From: an uncultured Bacteroides sp.
GTDB taxonomy: Bacteria > Bacteroidota > Bacteroidia > Bacteroidales > Bacteroidaceae
Direction of reading: 5' to 3'
DNA: 64,000 bases
Assembly: GCF_963666545.1 (NCBI RefSeq)
Contig: NZ_OY762899.1
Coordinates: forward strand, 930,001 to 994,000
The stretch's first letter is position 1, and each line of letters starts with the position of its first letter. A program made the position numbers and the translations under genes. The notes under the pieces are model-generated. The model saw nothing but the letters and a program-made list of their open reading frames with translations, made no database searches and was not told where the DNA came from. Below are positions 19,110 to 27,965 of this stretch, one piece after another.

Positions 19110-19242
19110 ATGAAAAGAAAAGAAGGTTTTCGCTGATATACTTTCATCGGAGAAATTTTCCCCATATCTTGTCATTGGGTTTCTTTCAAACCTGTTGGGT
19201 ACATTTCTTTTGTTACTAAGTAGAATACAATAAAGTAGGTGC

Positions 19243-19272
19243 TTGACAAAAGAATATTAATAACTAACTTTG
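19243..19272 (+). promoter_or_regulatory. Bacteroides-type promoter of the metallo-hydrolase gene
   Basis: TAACTTTG at 19265-19272 is an exact TAnnTTTG box, with TTG at 19243-19245 and a 19-base spacer. The position means the coding region must begin at the ATG at 19284 rather than at an upstream in-frame codon. Confidence 0.75.
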
Positions 19273-19283
19273 CAGGAAAAAAT

Positions 19284-20279
19284 ATGAAACGGAGAACTGC
19301 CATAAAATTAGGTGCTTTGTTAAGCGGTGCTTTAGCAATTCCGACTTTGATGAGTAATACCCTTCCACCGGCCGAGACAAGTAAGAAACAGCCAAATTGT
19401 GGCTACGTTAAGATTAATGGGGATAAATTTGAACTTTACATTTTTTCAGATGGACATATGTTATTGGAAAATCCGCAACCCATCTTCGCGCCCCAAATTA
19501 ATTCTACCACCTTCACTACAGAATTGGAGAGACTATATCTTGGAAACAAAGGGATTGACTTAGCCATTAATATTATGGTTATCAAGATAAACAACAAAAC
19601 CATATTGATAGACTCTGGAATGGGCAATCATTTTGGTGAAAGTCAAGGTTGGCTACTTGAAAATCTACAAAATGCAGGGATCAATGCTGATAGTATCACT
19701 GACATTTTGATTACCCATGCTCATCGAGACCATATTGGTGGACTTATTACCAAAAGCAATGCAATTGTATATCCTAATGCGCAATATCATATAGCAAAAG
19801 CAGAATACGAATTTTGGACGTCTGAAAATCCTGATTTTTCAAAAAGCAAACTGACTGACGAACAAAAAAAAGGAACCATCGCATTCCCTAAGAAAATTTT
19901 AAATATTATAAAAGAAAAACTGAACATATTTACCCCTGGAGATACTTTGTTCTCTTTCATAAATACAGAGTTGGCAGAAGGGCATACACCAGGTCATACT
20001 ATTTTTACTATTTCATCCGAAGGAAAATCAATCAAAAATATAGTAGACACATTTCATTCACCTTTACTGATTACCAATCCTGAATGGGGTATAGAATTTG
20101 ATATTGATTTTGAACAAGGAATTAAGACAAGAACGCAAATTTTGGAAGATTGTTATATTAACAAACGATTAGTTATGTCTTCTCATTTGCCGTGGCCGGG
20201 ATTAGGTTACATTGATAAAAGGGAAAAATATTATTGGGTTCCGTTATATTATTCCACACCGACTGAAATTAAATTGTAA
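19284..20279 (+). CDS. Exported metallo-beta-lactamase-fold hydrolase
   Basis: A 331-residue protein when started at 19284, as the promoter placement requires. The N-terminus 'MKRRTAIKLGALLSGALAIP' is a twin-arginine type signal. The zinc-binding motif 'THAHRDHIGG' (HxHxDH) is near residue 150, with later ligands in 'AEGHTPGHT' and a terminal 'SSHLPWPG'. The family includes lactonases, beta-lactamase-like and aryl-sulfatase-like hydrolases. With the SDR, alpha/beta hydrolase and amidohydrolase around it, an ester or lactone substrate is plausible but unproven. Confidence 0.88.
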   Translation: MKRRTAIKLGALLSGALAIPTLMSNTLPPAETSKKQPNCGYVKINGDKFELYIFSDGHMLLENPQPIFAPQINSTTFTTELERLYLGNKGIDLAINIMVIKINNKTILIDSGMGNHFGESQGWLLENLQNAGINADSITDILITHAHRDHIGGLITKSNAIVYPNAQYHIAKAEYEFWTSENPDFSKSKLTDEQKKGTIAFPKKILNIIKEKLNIFTPGDTLFSFINTELAEGHTPGHTIFTISSEGKSIKNIVDTFHSPLLITNPEWGIEFDIDFEQGIKTRTQILEDCYINKRLVMSSHLPWPGLGYIDKREKYYWVPLYYSTPTEIKL

Positions 20280-20499
20280 AGCACAAATATGATATTGGTA
20301 AAGATAGCCAATCGTACGCAAAATTGGTTCTCAAAGGCTGAATAGCCATAAAACATTGTTCCGACGCAGATTTAATTCTATAAAGTTTGCTACTTTTATA
20401 GCCCGTATTGAAATAGAACAATCAGATTCTTGAATCTGTTCCGTTGTGTTAGTTTACGTTGCTTACTCTGTAACGACAGTCAATAATATAGGATGAACG

Positions 20500-21072
20500 A
20501 TGGATGATTTAGCATTATTTAGAAACATCATTGAACAACAAGTTAATTTTTCGGATTCAGAAGTCGAAATAATCGTTGAAACGCTAAAACATAAAAGTTA
20601 TAAAGCAAACACCCTCCTACTGGGTAATGGAGAAGTTTGTAAACACATTTATTTTATTCTTAAAGGCTGTGTACGCACTTATTATATTTCATCCAAAGGT
20701 GATGAGAGAACGAGATACATCTCTTTTGAAGGCCAAATAAATACAGTCTTCACCAGCTTTGTAGCACAAAGTCCCAGCTCTGAATTGATTGAAACCCTTG
20801 AAGATTCAGAAGTATTAGTCATGAGTTATCGTGACTTTTATAGCTTGGTATATCAGATACCCGCATGGGAAACTTTCTTTCGAAAGACCCTGGAGGATGC
20901 TTTTATCTATCAGAATATAAAGATAGAAAGTCTGATGACCCTCTCAGCCGGTGAACGATACCAAATGGTACTGACACAGACTCCCCATTATTTGCAGCGC
21001 TTGTCCAATCGAATTTTATCCACTTATCTTAATATTTCACAAGAAACTCTTAGCCGTTTGAAGTCAAAATAA
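20500..21072 (+). CDS. Crp/Fnr-family transcriptional regulator
   Basis: A 190-residue protein with an N-terminal cyclic-nucleotide-binding-like beta barrel ('ANTLLLGNGEVCKHIYFILKG', 'RYISFEGQINTVFTSF') and the short C-terminal helix-turn-helix typical of Bacteroidota ('LSTYLNISQETLSRLKSK'). The usual cAMP-contact residues are not obvious, as is common in this phylum. It lies between the metallo-hydrolase and the alpha/beta hydrolase and probably regulates one or both. Confidence 0.9.
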   Translation: MDDLALFRNIIEQQVNFSDSEVEIIVETLKHKSYKANTLLLGNGEVCKHIYFILKGCVRTYYISSKGDERTRYISFEGQINTVFTSFVAQSPSSELIETLEDSEVLVMSYRDFYSLVYQIPAWETFFRKTLEDAFIYQNIKIESLMTLSAGERYQMVLTQTPHYLQRLSNRILSTYLNISQETLSRLKSK

Positions 21073-21143
21073 CATTTTGACCTACATCAATGCACATCAT
21101 TTCATTTGAACCTTATTTTGTGCCGAACTTAAAAAAAACGATT

Positions 21144-22079
21144 ATGGCATTAAATTCAGTATGTGCAAAAATCCTGGAAACAGATTTTCACAGTTTGTAT
21201 TCCTCTATGAACCTCGAACAGTTCAGAGCGTATTATTTAAAGAGTTGGGATGATTCCAAAGGAGATGTTATCAAAGTCGGCTCCGTGGTCAATCACATTG
21301 TAAAAACCTCAATAAGGGACACTCCGATCAGAATATACCGTCCCGAAACAACAGGAAATCACCCTGCTTTTATCTGGGTGCATGGAGGGGGATTCTGCCT
21401 CGGAAGCATAGAAGTTTATGACTCAATATGCCGTTCAATAACCAACCGCGTAAGTTGTACGGTTATATCTATTGATTACGGACTTGCACCGGAACACAAA
21501 TTTCCACAGCCGGTGGAAGAATGTTATCAGGTTACTAAATGGATATTCGAACATGCAGAAGAGCTAGATATAGATCCTGCTAAAATAGCCATCGGAGGAG
21601 ACAGTGCAGGTGGAACCATTTCCGCTGTAATTTCGCAGCTTTCAAGAGACAGAGGGAAATTTAAAATTGCCTATCAGGTCCTAATTAACACCATGTTCGA
21701 TTTGCTTGGAGAAACCAAGCCGTTGTCCAGAGTGGAAAATGCAAAGGGATATAGGTTACAAACCGACGAAATTGAGGGGATACATGTCCCCATATATTTA
21801 AACGATTTAAGTGAAGCAAAAAATCCTTTGGCTTCACCACTACTTGCTAAAGATTTCACCAACTTACCCGATGCTTGCATCATTACATCCGAATATGATC
21901 CGTTGCGGGATGAAGGCGAAGACTATGCAAAGCGACTGGCAAAAGCCGGATCTAATGTCTGCTTAAAAAGATATGACGGAATTATTCATGGTTTTTTCAA
22001 TATGCAAAGAACCCTACAGGAGGCACGGGATGCCCTGACTTTAGTCTGCGAAAAATTAAGTGAGGCCTTTAATAAGTAG
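21144..22079 (+). CDS. Alpha/beta hydrolase of the hormone-sensitive-lipase family
   Basis: A 311-residue protein; I take the ATG at 21144 ('MALNSVCAKILETDFHSLYS') because the longer frame would begin 18 bases after the regulator's stop without a good start context. The oxyanion-hole motif 'WVHGGGFCLGS', the nucleophile elbow 'IGGDSAGGTIS', the acid in 'EYDPLRDEGEDYAKRL' and the His in 'IIHGFFNM' complete the catalytic triad. It hydrolyses short-chain esters of small molecules in the cytoplasm. Confidence 0.92.
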   Translation: MALNSVCAKILETDFHSLYSSMNLEQFRAYYLKSWDDSKGDVIKVGSVVNHIVKTSIRDTPIRIYRPETTGNHPAFIWVHGGGFCLGSIEVYDSICRSITNRVSCTVISIDYGLAPEHKFPQPVEECYQVTKWIFEHAEELDIDPAKIAIGGDSAGGTISAVISQLSRDRGKFKIAYQVLINTMFDLLGETKPLSRVENAKGYRLQTDEIEGIHVPIYLNDLSEAKNPLASPLLAKDFTNLPDACIITSEYDPLRDEGEDYAKRLAKAGSNVCLKRYDGIIHGFFNMQRTLQEARDALTLVCEKLSEAFNK

Positions 22080-22133
22080 CCGATTGGTACAGGATTTAAA
22101 TAATAAAAGAATAATTAAATAAATAATAAAACA

Positions 22134-23078
22134 ATGGAACCCATAAATAAAATCGATGTGCACCACCATCCTTTTCCGGTGCAATATGTTAACGCTATCA
22201 AACAAGCAGGTGTTAAGAAGTCTCTCGGATTTGATTTTCCGACGTGGACACCGGAAGCTTCATTAAAAGTCATGGACGACACCGGCATAAAGATAGCGAT
22301 GTTGTCAATAACAGCCCCCGGAGTTTATTCTTCTGATCCGGAAGCCTCCTTCTCTGAAGCGCTCTCCAAAGATCTGTCCAGAATGACCAATGAAATCATA
22401 GCAGAGACCAAAGAGCAATACCCCGAACGTTTTGGCGGCTTTGCTACCATACCTATGCTGAATCCTAAGGATGCAATTGAAGAATTACATTATGCCATGG
22501 ACTGTCTCAAATTGGACGGCGTTTGCCTAATGACCAATTATAACGGGATATATTTGGGAGATACCTTGTTTGACCCCTTTTTTAAGGAATTGAATAAAAG
22601 AAAAACAGTTGTTTATATCCATCCCTCTTCCTTGAGAAAACACCCCGATTCCAGTCTGCAAATCCCCGATGCTTTTATAGAAGCCCCTTTCGAATCAACC
22701 AGAGTAGCCACAAATCTTTTATTTCAAGGTACTCTTGAAAAATATCCTGACATCAAATATATACTCTCACATGGAGGCGGAGCCATTCCTTTCCTGGCCT
22801 GGCGTTTATCTACAATGGCCTATAAAGGGGTGAATAAGGAACTGGCAGATGTCTTAATGAAAGAAGGAAAACCCACTAAGGGATTGCAACTATTAAAGCA
22901 GATGTACTATGATACTGCACTTGTATCCGGAAAAGCAGCTCTAAAAGCTTTGCAGGAATTTGTCGGCCCTGAAAACATCGTGTTCGGCTCGGATTTCTAT
23001 ATAGCCAAAGCAGTTGCTCCCACAGTAATAAAAAATCTGACTGAGGATGGAGAGTTCTCCGAACAAGCTCTCAAATGA
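22134..23078 (+). pseudogene. Amidohydrolase-family decarboxylase, 5' part, interrupted by an IS
   Basis: A COG2159-type amidohydrolase (the group that includes aminocarboxymuconate-semialdehyde and resorcylate decarboxylases): 'KIDVHHHPFP' with the HxH metal site, 'VVYIHPSS', 'YILSHGGGAIPFLAWRL' and 'FGSDFYIAKA'. The frame stops after 314 residues because the first three bases of the inserted IS are TGA. The missing 19 residues ('GMEYVNCLNLFPQFKKYYE') and the true stop lie beyond the IS at 25719-25778. Removing the IS and one CTCAAA copy restores a 333-residue protein. The truncated protein loses only its last helix, so residual activity is possible. Confidence 0.9.
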
Positions 23079-23092
23079 TAATAGCGGCCAAA

Positions 23093-23200
23093 GGATACCA
23101 CTTGTAGCGCTCAATAGGATACCACCTGTAGCGCTCAAATGGGTACCGGTCAGAGCGGTCAAATAGGTACCGGTTGTAGCGGTCAAATGGGTACCGCTTC
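23093..23200. repeat. Multiple terminal repeats, left end of the IS
   Basis: Five units of about 24 bp start at 23093, 23117, 23142, 23166 and 23190 with a GGTACC- or GGATACC-like core and a TGTAGCG(C/G)TCAAAT tail. IS21 transposases bind such end repeats. Inverted units occur at the right end. Confidence 0.85.
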
Positions 23201-23269
23201 TTCGTCTGTAATTTTCTCATTAATAAATCTCGTAATATTGCATTAAAAAAACACTTAAAATGCAGTATT

Positions 23270-24853
23270 ATGGCAAATGATAAAATTACGATGTTAAAAC
23301 TAAAACGCATGCTTCAACTTCTCAGCTGTGGTCAATCGCTGAACTTCATTTGTTCAGAGCTGCATATGAGTAAGCGCACTGTTCACAACTACAAGCAACT
23401 AGTGTCTCAAACAAATCTTACTTACGATGCTCTTCTACGTCTGAGTGACTTCGACCTTGCCGCCATTCTGCAACCTGCATCATCCGTCCCCCAAGCAGAC
23501 GGACGTAAAAGCACATTGGACTTTCAGTTGGAAGGTTATCTTTCAGAACTCAACCGCCCGTATGTGACGATCCAATTACTTTGGGAAGAATATATTGTCC
23601 AATATCCGGATGGATACCAATATACACAATTCAAAAAATATCTGACCGATTACCGTAAACATCACGAGTATGTCTATCACAATACTTATGCTCCGGGTCA
23701 AGAGTGGCAGATTGATTTTGCAGGCGATCATCTTTATCTGACCGATCGTAAGAGCGGCTCTTCCCAAGCCGTGGTACTTCTGTGCTGCATTCTCCCCTTT
23801 AGCGGCTACGCTTTTGCCATCGCCCTGATGAGTGCTGTTATGGAACATTTCTTCTACGGTTTAGGAAAAGGACTTGAGTATCTTGGCGCTGTTCCTCAAG
23901 TGGCTAAAAGCGATAACATGACCCAATGGGTAAAGAAGTCCTCCCGTTATGAGCCCAGGTTTACAGATGCCACAGACCAGTGGTGCCTTCATTACGGCAT
24001 CATGCCGGATGTCTGTCGTGTACGCAAGCCCCGTGATAAGGGTCCGGTGGAAGGACTGGTAAATAAACTCTATCAGTTCATTTATGCCCGTATGCGGAAT
24101 GAAGTCTTTTATACGCTAGACAGCCTAAACAGCCGTATTCTGGAACTTTTGGATGAGTTCAACTACAAGGATATCAAACGCAAAGGAATCAGTCGCAGAG
24201 ACATTTATATACGTGAAGAGAAACCGCTGATGAACGTACTTCCTCTTACTCCATACCGTTTTCGTTACCAGAAAGAGTTTACCGTCTCCTCCAATTACCA
24301 TGTACTTGTGGGTAGTGAACAGCACTCTTATAGCATTCCTTATCAATATGTGGGAAAACGGGCAAAAGTCCTGTGGGATATGGATACCGTTGAGGTTTAC
24401 GTGGCAGCAGAACGTATCGTGATCCATAGAAGGAACTTTGCCGCTTATGGTTATACCACTCAAGAGAACCACATGCCTGCCAATCATATCGCTTATAAAC
24501 GCACCAAAGAGTATAATGCGGCAGCCATACAAGCACGTGCTCTGCATATTGGACAAGCTACCAAATGGGCTGTGGACAGTCTACTGGCAAGCAGAAACTT
24601 TCCTCAACAGTCCTACAGAACTTGCCAGGGGATCTTCTCTCTGGCTTCAAGATATGGTGAGAGGCGCATAGAGAGTGCCTGCTCAATCATACGCTCCGGA
24701 TCTTTAGGTTTTACGCTGACCATGCTAAGAAATATACTCCAAAAGAATCTGGATCTGGATCAGAATCAAACAGAAACAATCTCCACAACGCCTCTGAACA
24801 CACAAGTAAGAGGCGCGCAGGAATATAATCAAATTAATAACAAAGAAAGATGA
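23270..24853 (+). CDS. istA: IS21-family transposase IstA
   Basis: A 527-residue DDE transposase. An N-terminal helix-turn-helix ('LNFICSELHMSKRTVHNYKQL') binds the end repeats; the retroviral-integrase-type core has the first Asp in 'EWQIDFAGDHLYL', the second in 'AKSDNMTQWV' and the Glu in 'KGPVEGLVNKLYQF'. The C-terminal part is the beta-rich domain usual for IstA. Its stop overlaps the istB start (ATGA), which couples their translation. Confidence 0.96.
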   Translation: MANDKITMLKLKRMLQLLSCGQSLNFICSELHMSKRTVHNYKQLVSQTNLTYDALLRLSDFDLAAILQPASSVPQADGRKSTLDFQLEGYLSELNRPYVTIQLLWEEYIVQYPDGYQYTQFKKYLTDYRKHHEYVYHNTYAPGQEWQIDFAGDHLYLTDRKSGSSQAVVLLCCILPFSGYAFAIALMSAVMEHFFYGLGKGLEYLGAVPQVAKSDNMTQWVKKSSRYEPRFTDATDQWCLHYGIMPDVCRVRKPRDKGPVEGLVNKLYQFIYARMRNEVFYTLDSLNSRILELLDEFNYKDIKRKGISRRDIYIREEKPLMNVLPLTPYRFRYQKEFTVSSNYHVLVGSEQHSYSIPYQYVGKRAKVLWDMDTVEVYVAAERIVIHRRNFAAYGYTTQENHMPANHIAYKRTKEYNAAAIQARALHIGQATKWAVDSLLASRNFPQQSYRTCQGIFSLASRYGERRIESACSIIRSGSLGFTLTMLRNILQKNLDLDQNQTETISTTPLNTQVRGAQEYNQINNKER

Positions 24854-25581
24854 ACAATCAAGAAACAGCGGACCAGTTAGAAGGTCTCAAACTTAAAGGG
24901 ATGGCCGATGCTTATAAGGCTATCATCAGTCTGCCCATGCAAGACAGGCCGGGTATGGAGCTTACCATAGCCAAACTCGTTGAAGCGGAACGTATTTACC
25001 GCAATAACCAAAAGACCATGATGTATCTGAAAACCAGCAAGCTCAGATACGGTGCGTGCATAGAGGATATAGAATGTTCGGTGGCGCGCAATCTGACCAA
25101 AGACATGATGTCTCAAATTGGGGATTGCAGTTTTATACGCAGAGCGGAGAATATCCTAATAACAGGGCTTACAGGATGCGGCAAGTCTTATCTGGCATGT
25201 GCCTTGGGAAGACAAGCGTGCCAACTCGGATTCCGCACGGAGTATCTGAACATGAACAAGTTTATTGAGAGAATAGCCTTGTCGAAAATTGATGGAACTT
25301 TCCTCAAAGTGATTACTCATCTGGAGAAGAATGAACTGATCATACTGGATGACTTTGGATTACAACCATTGGACGTTAATTCCAGATTGGCGCTCTTGCA
25401 AATCTTAGAGGAAAGGTATGATAGAAAATCGGTTATTATTATATCACAACTACCGATTAGTAAATGGTATGATTACATAGCAGAACCTACCTTAGCGGAT
25501 GCAATTATGGACAGGCTGATTAATAACGCAACCCACATAGAACTTAAAGGTGAATCCATGAGAAAAAGACAGAAAAAATAA
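24850..25581 (+). CDS. istB: IS21-family transposition helper ATPase IstB
   Basis: A 243-residue AAA+ ATPase. The Walker A motif is 'ITGLTGCGKSYLACALG' and Walker B is 'LIILDDFGLQPLD', with 'IISQLPISKWYDYI' as a sensor region typical of IstB/DnaC-like proteins. It helps IstA select target DNA. Full length and undamaged. Confidence 0.96.
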   Translation: MNNQETADQLEGLKLKGMADAYKAIISLPMQDRPGMELTIAKLVEAERIYRNNQKTMMYLKTSKLRYGACIEDIECSVARNLTKDMMSQIGDCSFIRRAENILITGLTGCGKSYLACALGRQACQLGFRTEYLNMNKFIERIALSKIDGTFLKVITHLEKNELIILDDFGLQPLDVNSRLALLQILEERYDRKSVIIISQLPISKWYDYIAEPTLADAIMDRLINNATHIELKGESMRKRQKK

Positions 25582-25608
25582 CTATGTTTGCAACTGGAAA
25601 TTACAGAC

Positions 25609-25712
25609 GTGATGCCGGTACCCATTACACCGCTACAACCGGTACCTATTTGACCGCTATAACCGGTATCCTTTACTCCGCTACAGTCGGTACCATTACA
25701 CCGCTATCATCA
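25609..25712. repeat. Multiple terminal repeats, right end of the IS
   Basis: Four or more inverted versions of the 24-bp units seen at the left end (for example ACCGCTACAACCGGTACC and ACCGCTATAACCGGTATC). Together with the left-end set they are the presumed IstA binding sites. Confidence 0.85.
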
Positions 25713-25778
25713 CTCAAAGGCATGGAATATGTCAATTGCCTAAATTTGTTTCCGCAATTCAAAAAATACTATGAATAG
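25713..25778 (+). pseudogene. Amidohydrolase 3' end beyond the IS
   Basis: After the second CTCAAA copy the frame reads 'LKGMEYVNCLNLFPQFKKYY' plus one Glu and a stop at 25776-25778. It joins in frame to the truncated amidohydrolase at 22134-23075, ending in a typical family C-terminus ('N.LNLFP'). Confidence 0.9.
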
Positions 25779-25816
25779 AACATACTGTTAATTGAGATTA
25801 GAAACTTTCTACAACC

Positions 25817-25860
25817 GGTTTGCAGGTCACCATCATAATAGTGGCTTGCAAACCATTTTT
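25817..25860 (+). terminator. Rho-independent terminator after the amidohydrolase
   Basis: GGTTTGCAGGTCAC (25817-25830) pairs with GTGGCTTGCAAACC (25841-25854), allowing G-T pairs, and is followed by ATTTTT. It closes the metabolic gene cluster. Confidence 0.85.
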
Positions 25861-25870
25861 ATATATAATC

Positions 25871-26206
25871 ATGAGGCATGAAGCAACGTATTTACATCCA
25901 TGGAGACGTTGGGAAATTCCTCGTCCTATTGACTCTGATGAGCAAGAAATTCTAGCAGGGCATCATGCTTGTGTACAGATATTGAATATGATGCTTACCA
26001 GGAGGGACTATTGTCTGATAGCTCTTGGGATTGTATATGATAATAATGAAGCCCGATGGCTTCTCTGCAAAAGCAGACATTTAGAAAAGTCTCCTTTGGA
26101 AGAATCAAACCAGCCGGTAATAGTACGAGGATATGAACGACTTTTATTTCTTCTTCAAAAAGTCGCCATCAACAATGAGTACCTTTACCCCATCTTTGGT
26201 ATGTGA
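25871..26206 (+). CDS. Hypothetical protein, 111 residues
   Basis: I do not recognise this protein. The frame starts at the ATG at 25871 just after a terminator, has a natural-looking composition ('WRRWEIPRPIDSDEQEILAG', 'RRDYCLIALGIVYDNNEARW'), and its last 63 bases overlap the convergent cupin gene. The overlapping tail is probably antisense noise, so the true protein may have been longer or frameshifted here. It may be a gene remnant. No signal peptide, membrane segment or known motif is visible. Confidence 0.4.
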   Translation: MRHEATYLHPWRRWEIPRPIDSDEQEILAGHHACVQILNMMLTRRDYCLIALGIVYDNNEARWLLCKSRHLEKSPLEESNQPVIVRGYERLLFLLQKVAINNEYLYPIFGM

Positions 26207-26497
26207 ACGGTGCGAACTTAATTCATCCGAGACGATATAGGTCATGCCTTTTCTTAGGATAAATTCCTCCCCATTTTCTAGTTCGCTGACAAGCTCCCCC
26301 TCTAAACAATGCAAGATATGCCCTTTCTGGCACCAATGATTGGCCAGATATCCTTTTGAATATTCAACGATTCTCACTCTTAACCCTTCAAATTGAAGAG
26401 TTTGCCATGTTGCCGTCCCGTTTTCTCCTGCATATTCTACTTTAGGGACTAAATCCCAATCAATCGTTTGAAAAGGGATATTTTCTTTATTTTCCAT
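26144..26497 (-). CDS. Small cupin-fold protein
   Basis: A 117-residue single-domain cupin, started at the ATG at 26497 (an upstream TTG at 26506 is in frame). 'LANHWCQKGHILHCLEGELV' and 'FILRKGMTYIVSDELSSHRS' match the group of small cupins with a D/N-HCW-like motif; 'NHWC' replaces the more usual 'DHWC/DHCW'. The function of the group is unknown; a metal-bound jelly roll is expected. It stands alone with its own upstream promoter-like sequence. Confidence 0.85.
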   Translation of the reverse strand: MENKENIPFQTIDWDLVPKVEYAGENGTATWQTLQFEGLRVRIVEYSKGYLANHWCQKGHILHCLEGELVSELENGEEFILRKGMTYIVSDELSSHRSHTKDGVKVLIVDGDFLKKK

Positions 26498-26536
26498 AAT
26501 GATCAATTTATAAGCACCTCTAATAACTTTGTACTA

Positions 26537-26553
26537 CAAAAGTAGCAAAAATA
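26537..26553 (-). promoter_or_regulatory. Possible -7 boxes for the cupin gene
   Basis: Two overlapping-register matches to TAnnTTTG on the minus strand (26544-26537 and 26553-26546) lie about 40-55 bases before the cupin ATG. A -33 element is not clear. Confidence 0.35.
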
Positions 26554-26585
26554 ATCAATACTGTTATCGCCAAATACAATCCGAT

Positions 26586-26792
26586 TTAATACTGTAAATT
26601 TTGAAAGCGTTGCATTCTTAGAGTTAGCACAGCAGCCAACAGAGAATGCGGGTAATTAAGACCTTCGATGCACCAATCGACTTTAATCGGCTCACAGAAT
26701 TCTTTTTTATGGCGCAAAAGAATATAAATTGAACTGAATTCATCAGCTTTGTGAGCTAAATAAATGCTATATGGAACAAGAGATACTTCATT
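26586..26792 (-). pseudogene. Possible coding remnant without a start
   Basis: On the minus strand about 68 codons are open with protein-like content ('EFSSIYILLRHKKEFCEP', 'KVDWCIEGLNYPHSLLAAVL') but no start codon except near the end. I cannot name the family. It may be the tail of a lost gene. The rest of the 477-bp gap holds nothing I recognise. Confidence 0.3.
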
Positions 26793-26983
26793 TCATTCAG
26801 TTACATCCATCATGCATCATGCTCTTAATTAGTTTGTATTATCCAATAAACGACGCATTTACATGAACACTTTTTTATAGGCATATCAAACGTTGAAATA
26901 ATACAAACTAAATTATAACGAGTGCTTACATTCAAATATTTTATATCAATTTGGTAACAGAAATATGTCCCCAATTGCCATTA

Positions 26984-27871
26984 TTATTTATATTCTCTTA
27001 CACGAGTCCAATTTCTATTTTGAATATCATATTCATATTCTTTGTTCTCATTAAATATGAAAAATGAGAATTTATTCAGCTCATGCCAATATTGTATAGA
27101 AGCATAATCCTTCTCTAAATCAGTACACAAATAAAAGTTCACTATACTTTGTTCTCCTGATAATTTATTTGCATTTACAACATCCAACATCTGCTCATGT
27201 GACAAATATTTATTCGTTATATAATTAACATAAAACTTCTTTTCCTCATCTTTCTTTATATTTATACCATCAATACTAAAAAAGTCTCCTTGATGAACTT
27301 CATCTAAAAACAGAAAACCATCAATCAAATCATATTTAGAATAACAATCCATATAGCTCATTAACGTTATCTCGACCGGCTGATTATACATAAAACATGA
27401 TGTTAATCCTAAATGCTCAAAAATATTGATTAAGAGCAATGAGTCTCCAATAGTATATTTTTGAGTTGTATACAAGAAGCCCTCCGTTCCATCTCTCCAT
27501 AAAAGACTAGCTACAGTATCATTGTCTTTATTAATATATTCGTTTCTGTATTCATAAGGAGTAAATCTATATTCTACAGGAAACTCTGCATATTCCATCT
27601 TAAGTTTTTCTGCTGTATCTATGTCTCGTTTCCTATAAAAGGACATGTAATAACCTTCTATTCCATAAAACTTGGCTATCCTTTCTGCAATCTTTTTAAA
27701 AGAATCTTTATCATACGCATTTACATAGTTTACAATATAAGCAGTATTTAAATCTTTATCTATTGAAAGTAGTTGAGCGACTTTTTGATTATTTTCATTG
27801 TATACCTCGTATTTATTTTGACATGAAGTTAAAAAAATAGCAATAATTAATAGCAACAATATTTTTTTCAT
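26984..27871 (-). CDS. Lipoprotein of unknown function
   Basis: A 295-residue lipoprotein when started at the ATG at 27871: 'MKKILLLLIIAIFLTSCQNK' is a clear lipoprotein signal with Cys after 'LTS'. A longer in-frame extension upstream lacks sense as a leader. I recognise no domain in the mature part, which alternates charged segments and beta-like strands ('YIVNYVNAYDKDSFKKIAER', 'YNQPVEITLMSYMDCYSKYD'). It starts 94 bases after the Hsp90-like gene on the same strand, so it could be its last operon member or an unrelated neighbour. Confidence 0.75.
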   Translation of the reverse strand: MKKILLLLIIAIFLTSCQNKYEVYNENNQKVAQLLSIDKDLNTAYIVNYVNAYDKDSFKKIAERIAKFYGIEGYYMSFYRKRDIDTAEKLKMEYAEFPVEYRFTPYEYRNEYINKDNDTVASLLWRDGTEGFLYTTQKYTIGDSLLLINIFEHLGLTSCFMYNQPVEITLMSYMDCYSKYDLIDGFLFLDEVHQGDFFSIDGINIKKDEEKKFYVNYITNKYLSHEQMLDVVNANKLSGEQSIVNFYLCTDLEKDYASIQYWHELNKFSFFIFNENKEYEYDIQNRNWTRVREYK

Positions 27872-27965
27872 AATTAAGAACCTGTTTAAAAATGGTTGAA
27901 ATAAAAAATTAAAAGAGTTTCTTTCTCTATAGTAGTACTCCCTATATTTCGACACCATTTTAATA

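Larger units (their letters stand above)
23076..25712 (+). mobile_element. IS21-family insertion sequence
   Basis: A complete 2637-bp element. It begins TGATAATAGCGG and ends with the inverted copy CCGCTATCATCA, so the ends follow the IS21 TG...CA rule. It is flanked by the 6-bp direct duplication CTCAAA at 23070-23075 and 25713-25718. It carries istA and istB overlapping by ATGA, and both ends hold multiple 24-bp subrepeats. Intact genes and a perfect target duplication point to a recent insertion. Confidence 0.96.
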
